DNA of 64,000 bases, taken from the NCBI GenBank assembly GCA_022836615.1, contig MU405317.1:1-64000 (forward strand), in the 5' to 3' direction. Both the position numbers and the translations under genes were made by a program. Origin of the DNA: Annulohypoxylon bovei var. microspora. Its lineage: Eukaryota > Ascomycota > Sordariomycetes > Xylariales > Hypoxylaceae. Shown one piece after another: positions 31,419 to 42,171 of this stretch (position 1 is its first letter; each line of letters starts with the position of its first letter). The notes beneath the pieces are model-generated. The model saw nothing but the letters and a program-made list of their open reading frames with translations, ran no database searches and was not told the origin of the DNA.

Positions 31419-33484
31419 ATGCAGTCGCCAGGTTCAGGGGAACGACCTTACAGGTCTCATTTACGACCGGCTTGTCTACCTTGTCGGAAAAGGAAATCTC
31501 GCTGCAAGATTGAGCCTCATTCATTATCATGTTTAATGTGTCGGGCTCATGGGACCGACTGCGTGTTTCCAACCAAACAGCAACCGAATTCCATCCAGGG
31601 GAAGATCAGGGGTCCAAAATTCCCGGCTCGAGAACAGACGGTCTCCGGGGATACGCAACGACATCAACCTCGTCCAACTACTAGTGAATATGAAGGAATA
31701 AAAGAAAGACATTTGACTACTATCAATGATCCTGAAGGCACTATTATTGATACCGCATGGGATTCAATTAACAACCCCAAAACCCATTCCGCCACTCACC
31801 ATGGCCCCGATGAGTCCCAGCCGACACCTCTATCAATCGAGGATACGGAACATGAAAATCCTCACATAATTAGTCCCGCAATGACGAGCGACAGCCAGGT
31901 ATTAACAGAATACCTATCTACCATGGGGAGTGATGGCTGCGGTATACGCCTCATACGCCCGAAACAAACAAACGGCAGTAGGCAAGTCCTTTTTACTGCG
32001 GTGCAGAAACGCCCCGTGGGGCTTACCATTAACCCCAGTCCATCATACACGAATTGTGAAATCATCGAAAAGTTAGTCGAACCATGGACGGAGAAATTGA
32101 TTGACTTGTGAGTCCAATTATCCTAAATGATAATTGAAACGGCTTCACGGGTACTGATTATAGCCATGGTCCTATAGATATTTTGAAAAGGCGAACATAT
32201 GTTTCCCCTTGTTAGATGAGGCATCCTTCCGAAGCCGGTACGCAACCGCCAAGGACCGCTTGTCGCCTAGTCTTCTCTCATGTGTTTATGCCCAGAGCTT
32301 AATTTATTGGAGGTACGAACCTCAGCTGGCGGCGGAAAGACGTCCGGATGTTCGTTTCATTTGGAATCTTGCCAGTGAGGCTGTTCAGTCTGAACTTCTC
32401 CTTTCACCGGGGATGTCTACGATCACTGCTGCATTGTTAGATGTAGGAGGCCGGCCAACAACAGCCCTAGTAGGGAATGGTATCCGACTCGGCAGTGCAA
32501 TATCCCTAGCGTACTCACTTGGTTTCAATCGCGATCCTTTATCTTGGGATATATCGAGGTCTGAGAAGATGCTACGAATGCATATCTGGTGGTCGCTACT
32601 CATTCACGACAGATGGTAGGCCCTTTCAAGAACATCAACATTCTAGTAGATGCTTATACAGTAACAGGTCAAGCTTAGCTTATGGTACGCCACCGCATAT
32701 ACAGAGGTCTTTTTACGATGTTCCCCAACCAAAAATAGAATATCAACTTAACCAGACGGACTGCCCAAGACGCCGTGGTGCTATGGCGATATTCGTTGCT
32801 CTTTCAACATTAACCGACGTTCTAGATTATTACCTTCAGTACCTCTATCAAGTTGACAAGGAGGCCGACACGCTGGTTACTAATCTAGAGCTTCGTCTTA
32901 ATAGATGGGTCGAAAGCTTAGATGATGATGCCCGTCAGATAATAACTCGTGGTGCTTCGTTACACATCTCTGGGGCACCTAATCTACGACTAGCATATCT
33001 TACCATTCAACTGCTCACCCATCGCATACGGATGGAAAACAGTCGGTCTGTAACTGAGATAAACGAAGACAGCCTAGCCAACCAATACATTCAAATCCGA
33101 CGGACGGCTGAGGACATCGTCTTCCTAGTCGAGGAGCTTAAAGAAGAGCAGCTGGGAGACTTCTGGCTGCCGGTGAGCGCCTTCGCTTTCCCATCAACAG
33201 TCACCTTCCTCCTACGCTGCGCACTAGAAACCGGAAAGTCACCCAACGATCTCGCGAAAAGTAGTTCTTTCAAACTTGCGCGGGATCTGATCGCGGCCCT
33301 GCGTCGCCATAAAGATAATTCGGGTTGGGATCTGGGCGATATATGCTTGGCGCAGCATGCCGAGGTTGTCGAAAAACTCGCGTCGCCAGTACTGACTATC
33401 GAAGATAATATTAGCACTGCGAGCTACGGAGATTTGATGATTCCGGATGATCTATTCATTAATGATATATTTAGTAGTTTCTAG
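31419..33484 (+). CDS. Zn2Cys6 transcription factor with fungal-specific regulatory domain (647 aa, 3 exons)
   Basis: Exons are 31419-32107, 32178-32615 and 32668-33484; the phase closes. The N-terminal cluster ACLPCRKRKSRCKIEP...SCLMCRAHGTDCVF has spacing CX2CX6CX8CX2CX6C (about residues 19-48), a binuclear zinc DNA-binding domain. Residues ~235-560 form the fungal-specific regulatory domain: YFEKANICFPLLDEASFR, SLAYSLGFNRDPLSWDIS, MRMHIWWSLLIHDRW-SSLAYGTPPHI. This is the architecture of pathway regulators of nutrient use or secondary metabolism. It is next to the PLP decarboxylase and SDR genes in the same orientation, and CCG/CGG palindromes lie in its own promoter, so it may control that small group (inference). 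Confidence 0.93.
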
Positions 33485-33847
33485 AAAGAATTCTAAAGAA
33501 TGTTGTTTATTTGTGCCATGACCTTTTAGTGAAAGGAAGGGATTGGGTTAAGTATAACGTCGGGGATTCCGTGCTAAGCTACCAATGTAAACGTGAGTTT
33601 CAGTATATGATTCCATTCCTGGTAACATGAAGTAAGAAATTACATGACCTGTCGACTTCGCGTGGTGTCCCCGAAAATGTATATTGGTTGACAATGAATG
33701 TACCCTATCCCCAACGCAAGTGAGGTTGAGGAAACAGTGCTAGGTTGACCATAAGGTCAACACGTCGAGGAAATATTAGAAACAAAAGCCGTTCGCATCT
33801 AGCCTCATAAAACCAAGGGGTCAAAAGCCGGAGCTAAAGAAGAAATT
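33485..33847. other. Convergent 3' region
   Basis: 363 bp between the stop codons of the Zn2Cys6 regulator and the alpha/beta hydrolase. A short inverted repeat TTGACCATAAGGTCAA (33744-33759) could form a hairpin. No gene is seen. Confidence 0.4.
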
Positions 33848-34701
33848 TCATTTACGATGCGCCGCAAAGGCATCCTCTTTAATGCGTTCAAGTATCTCGA
33901 CAAAGCGGGTGGGTTGTGAGACGAAGGCAGAATGTCCGGCATCAATACTGAACACGGTGCACCCGGGAATAGAATCTGCGACCATTTGCTGTATATCGCG
34001 AGGCACGGCCGCATCCAGCTCGCAAAGGATGTAATAATATGGCAGGTTGACATCGGTCACGAGATAATTGGTTGGAGTCTCGACGGCTTCTTGAGAATGA
34101 GGTAGAAGAGTATCCCACAACTCATCTGCTTTGTTTCCGTCCAGGTCATTGTAAAATACATGTTTGCTGGCTCTGTTAGGATACATGAGGCGACCCTGAA
34201 GAGTTATTAGTACGGAGATGAAAGGGTGGATAGAAATGCGGCACATACTTTTTCCCCCTGGGGGCCGTGCTCGATGAAGGACGGATATTTGTGTTCTTCG
34301 TCTCCATCGAAGACGCCGATTGCTGTGCCCCCTCGCACCAGAGGAGCTGATGCGGTATTAAACACCATGGCACGTATACCGCCCTTCTTACCAGCGGCTG
34401 CGCGTTGCTCAACGGTCCAGCCTTCGGTAGCTGCGAATCCTGGAAAGCCTCCGTAAGAGTGGCCTACGACGATGAACTCAGTCCCAGCATCGGCGTACGG
34501 GGCCATTTGTGCTCGGAGAGCTTCAACATCGTCCCATAGGTTCTTCCCCCGACTGTCGCTTCCTAGCGATGGGTGCGCCGACACTAACACTGGGTCGAAA
34601 ACTTTGGCATCCTCGAGACGCTGTTTGACGCTGTCGAAGAAGTGGGCCGGATGAAAAGCGCCTCCTGAAAATATGATACCTCGTTTAGACGAACTAGACA
34701 T
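33848..34701 (-). CDS. Alpha/beta hydrolase (266 aa, 2 exons)
   Basis: Exons are 34701-34249 and 34195-33848, intron 53 nt. It has the fold of single-domain AB-hydrolases: the early strand GIIFSGGAFHPAHFF, the nucleophile elbow VVGHSYGG (Ser near residue 86), the acid in ILCELDAAVP, and the histidine in DAGHSAFV near the C-terminus, followed by a helix ERIKEDAFAAH. There is no signal peptide. An open frame continues 26 codons upstream of ATG 34701, but the first ATG followed by the usual MSSSSKRG start is preferred. Such enzymes are common in fungal metabolic clusters as esterases or lactone hydrolases. The substrate is unknown. Confidence 0.86.
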
Positions 34702-35805
34702 TGTTACCCAGATATGTATCGTAGTTTTGTGCCTGTAGGTAAGTAATACCGATCTAGAAAAATGCCGTACGCCATACACAGTACAATGGGGTGGGTATCC
34801 CTTCTTATGTGCCAGCCTCCAGTTTAGGATGCGCCAATCATCACACCCGATAATCCAGGATGCTTACACAGAACTTGGTCTGTTGGTTTGTCCTCTTCCC
34901 CTCCTCTCGCTGCTCGCGTAGATGACAAATATGAAACTTCAGCCACGATGCTGACCAACGTTTCTTACCACAGCGGGAAAATACGATTGTTGCAAACGGT
35001 TATCTTATGGTCAAAACCCATTTGCTTTAGCAACAACCGTTCGCCTTGTCAGAAAATCGGGTTCAAAGAGCTTAACTGATCAAAAACCGTTGTTAAGTCA
35101 AAGCCCATTTGCCCCTAACTAAACGGATCATACTGGGCAAATACGTTTTTGCGTTCAACAACCGTTTTCGAAATCCCATTCCCCTGCGGTATACACAGTG
35201 TATACACAAGAGTTTCGATAATCCATGAATACCTTAAATTACGAAATAGCCTCACACGGGAAGTACATACCTGACAAGGAAGTTTACCAATCGGAACTTT
35301 AACTTCCTTACCCAGCTTCTCCAGTTCTATGCAGCACTTACATGAATCTGTCTCGCACTTCAAGATCAAACATCGAGACTTTTTGTGAAATTTTTACTTG
35401 CCATAAAATTTTGCTTTTCCTGCATAAAACCCTAGCTTCATCAATTTGTCAAGTCCTACCATGCATTTAAGTATGTCGGTTAACAAGAGACCCCGACTCA
35501 TATGTGATAGATCATCTACAAAAATCTAGGATATGATACAGCTAGTACCCAAACAATGCACATATATCTCGGGCAAGTAAGAACCTTCAAATATGGAGAA
35601 TATTCTCCTATGTAACAGTCAATTATAACTTTCTCTATTCACGACCTTTCATAGAGCTCTAGAAGCTAAGAGATATCTAACCTTTTTGTCAGTTTCTGGC
35701 CCGGGGTTGAAATGGGGTAGCAAGAAGTAGGCTTCGGTTATGGGTTTCTTTCTATATTGGATTTTGTAACTTTCAAATACTCGACCCCGTTCTTCTACTT
35801 CAGCT
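34702..35805. other. Gene-free divergent region with ACCGTT-rich repeats
   Basis: No convincing gene. Around 34984-35170 the sequence repeats AACAACCGTT (35050-35059 and 35157-35166, with inverted AACGGTT/ACCGTTGTT copies) and GTCAAA(A/G)CCCATTTGC (35010-35025 and 35097-35112), suggesting a decayed repeat. The weak minus frame 35115-35369 has no recognisable domain. Confidence 0.4.
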
Positions 35806-37269
35806 ATGTCTACACAAGCGATCCCGGAGTTAGACCACTCCAACACCGGTCCTGTTTTCCTTATACCAACCATTATCCTAAACGTCCTTTCTACCATATT
35901 CGTCGCGTTGCGTATCTACGCGCGACGTTTCAAAGGGCTTAGGCTCCAATTCGATGACTGGATAGTTGTCGTCGCGTTGGTAAGTCAACTACAAACCATA
36001 CCCTTAATACTTATACTGTTCCTAATATATATCCTACTCTACTAACTAAGCCCGATTATCAGGTTTTTGACCATGCCCAACTCATCGATGAAGGAATTAG
36101 TAAGTCTTTCGTGCCTTTGTCGATTGTACAAAAGTCTACTTAACCTAACTAAATCTGTGTAGTGGTCAAATATGGGTTGGGAATCAACGGCGAGACAGTC
36201 ATGGCCACTTACCCTGGTGGTGTCTCGAACTTCCTACGAGTTCGTTAACCATTTCTAACCCCCCTTAAAATTGCGAGCGTCGAAATATACTGATATGAGC
36301 CGGTGATCCTTTTAGGCCTTCTTTTTTGTGCAGTTGATTTATTCCTGCCTGTCACCGCTGGCCAAGATTTCGCTTCTCGCCCTCTACTATCGTACATTTT
36401 TCGTTTCTCGCACTATGCGAATTTCCGTTTGGATTATGACGGTCCTGCTTGTCTCGTGGGGAATCAGTGTTTTCGTCACCAGCATTTTCACATGTAATCC
36501 CATTCATGGATTCTGGGATCTGTCGATTGGGGCCAAGTGCATTGATAGCGCGTTATTCTTCGAGGCCATCACGGTACCTAACATTCTCCTCGATTTAGGG
36601 ACTGTGGTCTTGCCGATTCGTGAGGTGTGGAAGTTGCAGATGGGCAGAGACAGGAAGCTTGCCTTAACTGCGATATTTACTGTCGGTAGTGTGTAAGTCA
36701 ACAATATCAAAACTTGACGAATTAGCCGATACTGACATACATCCGTTATTTATAGTGTTGTTCTTGCTGCTATAGCTCGTCTCATCACGGTCAAGGTTTA
36801 CCAGCCCGCCGGAGGTTCCCTGAATACAACTCGTGAGTTTAACATCTTGCCTTCAGAGAAAGGGGTATTGTATGCATTTATATGGCAGTCGCATACTAAC
36901 TCATTATTCCCCTTTTTAGAAGCACTCGTGCCCGCCTTGCTTGCGACATCATTCGAGGTTAACTTTGCCATATTCGGAGCCTGTCTCCCGCCTATAATAC
37001 CACTATGGAGACACTGGTTCGGCCAACCCGGTAGCTCGGCTAAGAGTTCGAAGTCTACTCCGCCGTTCCATAGCATCATCACTATTGGACAGCGTTCTAA
37101 TCGGCAGCCTCGCAAGCTAGATGCGACTTTCGAGATGCTAGAAGAGGATTCTAGCGAAAACTTAACTCAGACCCATACTCACCCTGGAGCTGAGGGTATC
37201 GCTCTTTCGACAATATCTGCGAGGGAGTGGCCTCAAGGTGGTCAACAGCAGAGTCATTTACATTCATAA
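35806..37269 (+). CDS. PTH11-type / rhodopsin-domain seven-helix membrane protein (363 aa, 6 exons)
   Basis: Exons are 35806-35979, 36063-36099, 36163-36239, 36316-36692, 36756-36832 and 36920-37269. Introns are 63-87 nt and all phases close. Hydrophobic segments include VFLIPTIILNVLSTIFVALRI, WIVVVALVF, FFFVQLIYSC, ISVWIMTVLLVSWGISVFV, ALFFEAITVPNILLDLG, LTAIFTVGSVVVLAAIARLI and LVPALLATSFEVNFAIFGAC. Family marks are RxxxGLRLQFDDW, KYGLGIN, CLSPLAKISLLALYYR, NPIHGFWD..IGAKCID and FEVNFAIFGACLPPI. The C-terminal ~100 residues are polar and cytoplasmic. The CFEM domain found in some PTH11 proteins is absent. The family contains surface sensors of Sordariomycetes. The ligand is unknown. One small exon (37 nt) makes annotation error-prone. 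Confidence 0.87.
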
Positions 37270-37629
37270 TCGGAGCTCTTTATTTATGGTAGTTTTAAGC
37301 GTTGGGTGGTACTAGCATTGTGGAAAAGATGGTCGATGATGACCACTTGTCGGACGACTTGATGGAAATGAAAAAACGAGGATCATTTGTTTACGTGTAT
37401 TGTTGATAAACGAAGGTCCTATAAGTGTGTTAAGTTATGCCCTCAGCTCTTATATAAATATACAAATACATTAAGATTATACAGTACTTCGGTCATTAGT
37501 ACTACATCAATAGGTACCTATCGATGTCTACATCACAAGACCTTTAGTAGGTACCTATGCTTACCCTAGTAAGCCCAGGATGAAAAGAATTCTACAAAAG
37601 TTTCTATAATTGTCACCAAGATCTCGCAT
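37270..37629. other. Convergent 3' region
   Basis: 360 bp, AT-rich, between the stop codons of the rhodopsin-domain gene and the SDR. TAGGTACCTATCG (37512-37524) and TAGGTACCTATGC (37548-37560) are direct copies about 36 bp apart. No gene is seen. Confidence 0.4.
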
Positions 37630-38527
37630 CTACACTACCAATCTAACCTTGAGTTTATCTCCTTCTACGATCTCAGCTTTCCGCTGAAGCAGCTCGTTCA
37701 TATCCCATGTAGAGCTGATATACCTTCCAGCAAGCCATTCGCGACGCTCGCTCGAGAGCCACGTCACCGTGTCTCCAGCCAAATTGACGTTATCGCTAAG
37801 TGCCAAGAGGGTCTCGGGCGGCATGCCCTTCTCAGCCAACTCTGTGAGCACCGCGCCAGGATGGACGGAATATGCCAACAGCCCCTTACTCCCTACCTCG
37901 ACCATTAAAAACTCGGTCAGTTTCAACACCGCCAATTTAGAAGTCCCGTACGCGGATGCCATCGGTCTAAGGCTGTGCGCGGCGACGCTGTTGATGTTGA
38001 CCATGGTCCTGAGATCCTCCGGAGTGGACAGGAGCAGCGGAACGAAGTACTTGCTCATGAGATACACTCCTTTCAAATTTACCTCCATCGTCCGCCACCA
38101 GGAACCAGTGTCAGACTTGGGCACGGTGAGAGTAGGGGTCATGAAGCCTGCATTGTTCACGAGAACATCAAGTTTGCCCTTGAACTCGCTCTCGATAGTC
38201 TCGGCGCATTTACGCACACTTTCCTCATTCGTGGCATCAAGCTTAGTAATCACTACCTGCGGAACATCATAGCCCTTTTCTTGTGCAGCTGTCGCGATAT
38301 CGCTGGCGAGCTGCCCGAACGATTCGGATATGTCTGCGATGGCAATGACTTTGGCCCCTGCTCTAGCAAAGGACAGAGCAATACTTTTTTCCGATACCTC
38401 TTGTGCCGCCTGTGATCAATACATGATGGCCTGCGTGCCTAGCTGTTGTGGATGTGAATGAAATCCGCCGTGCTCAAGGTTTCTCGAGCTTACCATTCTC
38501 TGGCGTGGCTGAAGTGTAGGACGTCAT
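37630..38527 (-). pseudogene. Short-chain dehydrogenase/reductase with an apparent frameshift (about 280 aa if intact)
   Basis: Exon 1 is 38527-38494 (MTSYTSATPEN), intron 38493-38443, then 38442 downward. The nucleotide-binding strand VLITGGTRGIGK reads in frame with the start, but the continuation SIALSFARAGAKVIAIADIS is in another frame. The shift falls exactly at a run of six A on the coding strand (38390-38385 in plus coordinates as T6). From there the frame is open to the stop at 37630 with NNAG, S in INSVAAHS and the catalytic pair in SAYGTSKLAVLKL, plus a C-terminal GRYISSTWDM. Everything but the one-base shift looks functional. It is therefore either a recent inactivation or a sequencing error in a homopolymer. 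Confidence 0.75.
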
Positions 38528-40597
38528 GATAAGTCGTGATGCGCTACGGTTAGTCTTAGACCACAACTTTGGTAGAAATGCTAGCATTAAGAAGCTAGAA
38601 AGGCAAGTTATTTATCCTGCATCTTAAACCGTTCGGAGACATGATGTTCAGAACACATGTGTCTACCTATCTCCACTAATAGCACTAGGTACAACCTACT
38701 CAAATATGATTGGCTGATTAGTATTCTCAGTTCGTGGTTAAGGAGATAGACCTGTTTCAGCATCGGGCTGATCAATTAAGTCCGAACGGCGTTAGGTCTG
38801 TTCGCGACGTTTTTGGCCTGTGAATATTCCATCATAGCCGAGCCTACCGTGGCGATTGCTCCAAGCTACCACGTCAGGATTGTCACAAATGTCATCTATC
38901 CACATAGGAGAAAAAGATATCGGGTCAGTCTCAACTGAATGGGTATAAGGCTATGTTCTTAAGATGCTCTATGGGATCTAATATGTCATGAACTTTGTCT
39001 CGCCTCTGACTACGAGGCGGACAATACAAACCACGGCTCCTGTCCGGTGTGGTTTGAAAATAATAGGGTGACCTGACAATTTCTTGTAAGTTGATGCGCA
39101 TCCTCCTTCTCTCGCCGACGGATGCTTTTTTTCTTCTTCTTCAACATGCTGTTTGCTGACCAAGCCATTGCTAGGCGCAGGCCTAATTAGGTACTTGTGG
39201 GTATTCCTGTAAAAGCAAAAATAAAAACACTAAACCAAAAAACCAAAATAAGAGGCGTGCAAACTAGGGGGAAATCCCCCCTGAACCGAATGATGCTAAC
39301 AAAAAGCCAGGTGCTGAGCCTTTATGTCGCTGGCTAGCAAGTATAACGTGCCGATATGGCAGTCGGAGTAATAGTAATAGAAAGTCGCCATTCCTTTTGT
39401 CTTCCCAGCCCAGATCCATTTTCTCATCGCCGGGATATGCTCTGTCCACATTTTTTCCGCCAAGGTCGGTGAAGATGTAAGAGGTATCTTTGGGGGTCCG
39501 ATGGGATGAATGAGGAGTTTCCGCGTCCTGGTACGTATGGTGGTTGATCTCCCAATGTTCCCAAGAGGGGGTCCTAGAGCAGACCCGAGAAGCAAGAAAC
39601 AAATAAACGAAGACAAGAAAGACAAAGTAAACCGGGGGAAAAAAATACAAAAACGCACACTCATGCACACACATACAATCAAACACAAAAAACCAGTACG
39701 GTGTACAAATGATGAAATCCTCCCACCTCCCCGACTTCTCATCAAAATAAGCTTCTTAGGGGGGGGAGCACCGCGCGAATTAAACCGGAGGGGATGCAAT
39801 GGTTGGATTGCCACCGGATGTGGATTGACGAGGATGGCGGCAACGTATCGATGGGGATGTAGCCGAGCCGCCATGCATATGTGGAAGGGCGCCGAGGAAG
39901 AAACCCCAGTGGCTACACATCCGTGGACATACGTCCTCGCGCAACCCATCAGCCGGCAACACGAAGCGCCATACATCAAAAAGGCTTGCTCCATGATCTA
40001 CTCCCCAACCACTAGGAAAATTAACTAGCATCCGGGATTCCGGAACTTGAGGGTAGTATCGAGATGTTCGTCCGAGTTCGAATTAAGTTGGAGATGTGCC
40101 GGGTCGTATTCCCAAAGCTGGGATTCCGAGAGGGTCAGATAGGGAGGCGCCAATCGAGGCGTTCGTCCACCGCGAAGAACATCCGATGCATGCAAGATGA
40201 AATGACGCATGATCGGATGGGGGAGGGGGAGGAGTGGAGGAGTGGAGGAGGAAGTCTAAGAAGAAAACAAGGTGACAAGATATTAGAGAATTGGGAATTG
40301 GGAATAGGGAGCCATTCCACCATCCTAAGGTAGAAGACTCTCCTCTCCCTCCGGTTATTCGAGCAAACCAATAGAAGAAGCAAAGTGCGAAAGAAGACAA
40401 GCAGCCAGGTGTTCGCCTTGTTTCTGACAGGAGGGATTTGTTGCATCAAAGGAATTCGTACAATGCTAACTAACTGACCGGCTGAGCTGGCCATGAATTA
40501 TTGGCCCCGCTCCCCCCTTGGGCATACGTCGCACCGCATGCCGCCATCACCCGGCTGTTGAGCCAACCGGGCGCGCTGAAATATAGGGCGGCAGATT
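38528..40597. other. 2-kb gene-free region between SDR and the second Zn2Cys6 regulator
   Basis: No supported gene. 39590-39720 is strongly A-rich and purine-rich on the plus strand (pyrimidine-rich on the minus strand), and a G7-type run lies near 39760. Open frames on both strands (39296-39994, 39510-40028) are compositionally biased and show no domain. The region should include the SDR promoter and a long 3' untranslated region of the regulator. Confidence 0.4.
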
Positions 40598-42171
40598 CTA
40601 TCCCCCACGGAGGTTTCCCGCAGATCGCCGGTGGATGTCTGTATGCATATGTGAAGATGCACTACCGCCACTCCCTCGGCCAGACGACGCAGTAGCTCCG
40701 TCCAATATGCTATTATGCGATGATGAGTAGCTCTGGGAGGACGAGGGGTGAGAGTCGGGAACGTAGACGTGGCCGTTCGGTAACACGGATCCACTACTTG
40801 CTCCGCCGCTTGACTGGGAATCCCGCCGAGAGCTGTCCAGTTTATCACTGTAGCTGTAGCTGAGTCCCAAGCCGGTATCCTCAGCAGACCTAATGGAGTG
40901 ATCGCTAGATGCGTAAATACTGTCGGAGGCAGCAGTCGCACTAGAATGGTAGGCGGCGCCATCATGCTGGCCAGATGATCTTTGCGGGATGCTCGGCGGG
41001 AGCGAAGTAGGGGTAGCGGAATACGAGTGATCGAAGTTAGAGCTTAGGCCGCCGTAGCCGACTTCAGAAATCGAATTTGCGGGAGACGTCTTCGGATTTG
41101 TGTAAGACGGGAGACCGTCCGCACGATAGCTCGAAGAACCCGTCAGTGTTCGATTAACTTGGTTGACTTGAGGCAGGAGACGGTCTGACGGGACAACTCG
41201 ATCGGTGGGGGACGGGAGAGATGCTGCCATCCCGGAAAGCGAGAAACCGGTAGGAGAATCGCTACTTACTGCCGGCCGATGTACCAAGCTGCCGTATGAG
41301 TAGGGAGGTGTTTCAGGATCCACGTAGACGGGTTTCCCAGAACTGTACCGCCCGTAACTTTGCACCATGTGAGAGGAATCTTGGCTGAGTATCGGGTAGG
41401 GGTAGTTAAGGCCGTAATCCACGTCGTCCTGGTATCCGTTTGTCCACCCCGACAAGCCTGAATAGTATCCCTTGCCTCCGTACTGATACTGATTTTGGCG
41501 GTACGAGGTTATGACATCTCCGCCGGATATGTCCGCAGGGTATTCCGAAATGGAACTCAGCTGCGAAGCCGAAACTCGGGATTGGTTGCTATAGTGCCGG
41601 GCTGCCTCGAGGTTATATCCGAAATCGTTCCCATCGTTCCTAAGATGAGTCTCGGTTGAAGAAACCTGGAGAATCATCAGATGGTTAGAAATATGACTCC
41701 ATTTCTTCTTCTTCTCTTTCTTGTCTTCTTAATAAATCTGGCAGAGAATTACCCGTAAAAAGAGACAAGGTTCGTAACCTGCATTCTTGCAGTTTGTGCA
41801 TGGGAGACCGTTTCCCGGGTCGCCGCTACATCGAATCTTGCGTTTGCGGCAGCGGCCGCACTTTGTGCGTGGTTTCAAGTCAGCGTTCAACGAGTTCCTT
41901 TCGCCGTCGATAGGCAATGGGTAATAGGTAATGGGGACAAGTATCAAAACAGGGGACAAAGGTGAAAGGGGCCGCTTTAACTTACTGCTACTGCAATCCT
42001 CTTACGAGGTTGCGACTCCGAGTCTAAATCGCGGTCCATCATGGTAGTCGTTCGCCCTTCTTGGGATGATAGATGAAAGCGGCGGTCTGAGTAAGGAATG
42101 GGATACGGAGGACAGGCACGGCTATATCGTTTACCAGCATCGCTGGGGGGATAACAAGCGGGAGTCACCAT
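40598..42171 (-). CDS. Zn2Cys6 transcription factor, Ser/Tyr-rich, no fungal-specific regulatory domain (453 aa, 3 exons)
   Basis: Exons are 42171-41986, 41860-41753 and 41665-40598. The zinc cluster starts exactly at exon 2: KRIAVA | CGRCRKRKIRCSGDPG, then LPCTNCKNAGYEPCLFLR, continuing into exon 3 with VSSTETHLRNDGNDFGYNLEAARHY. Spacing is CX2CX6CX9CX2CX7C. The N-terminus MVTPACYPPSDAGKRYSRA and this cluster belong together in a conserved single-type regulator of filamentous fungi whose name I cannot give safely. The remaining ~330 residues are Ser/Tyr/Gly/Pro-rich and disordered, likely an activation region; no fungal_trans domain is seen. The ~6-kb upstream space and pyrimidine-rich leader resemble developmental regulators (inference). 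Confidence 0.88.

Noticed and set aside
39296..40028. Overlapping frames of 172 and 232 residues on opposite strands
   Set aside because: Sequence is A-rich or purine-biased low complexity with no domain; best explained as untranslated or promoter DNA.
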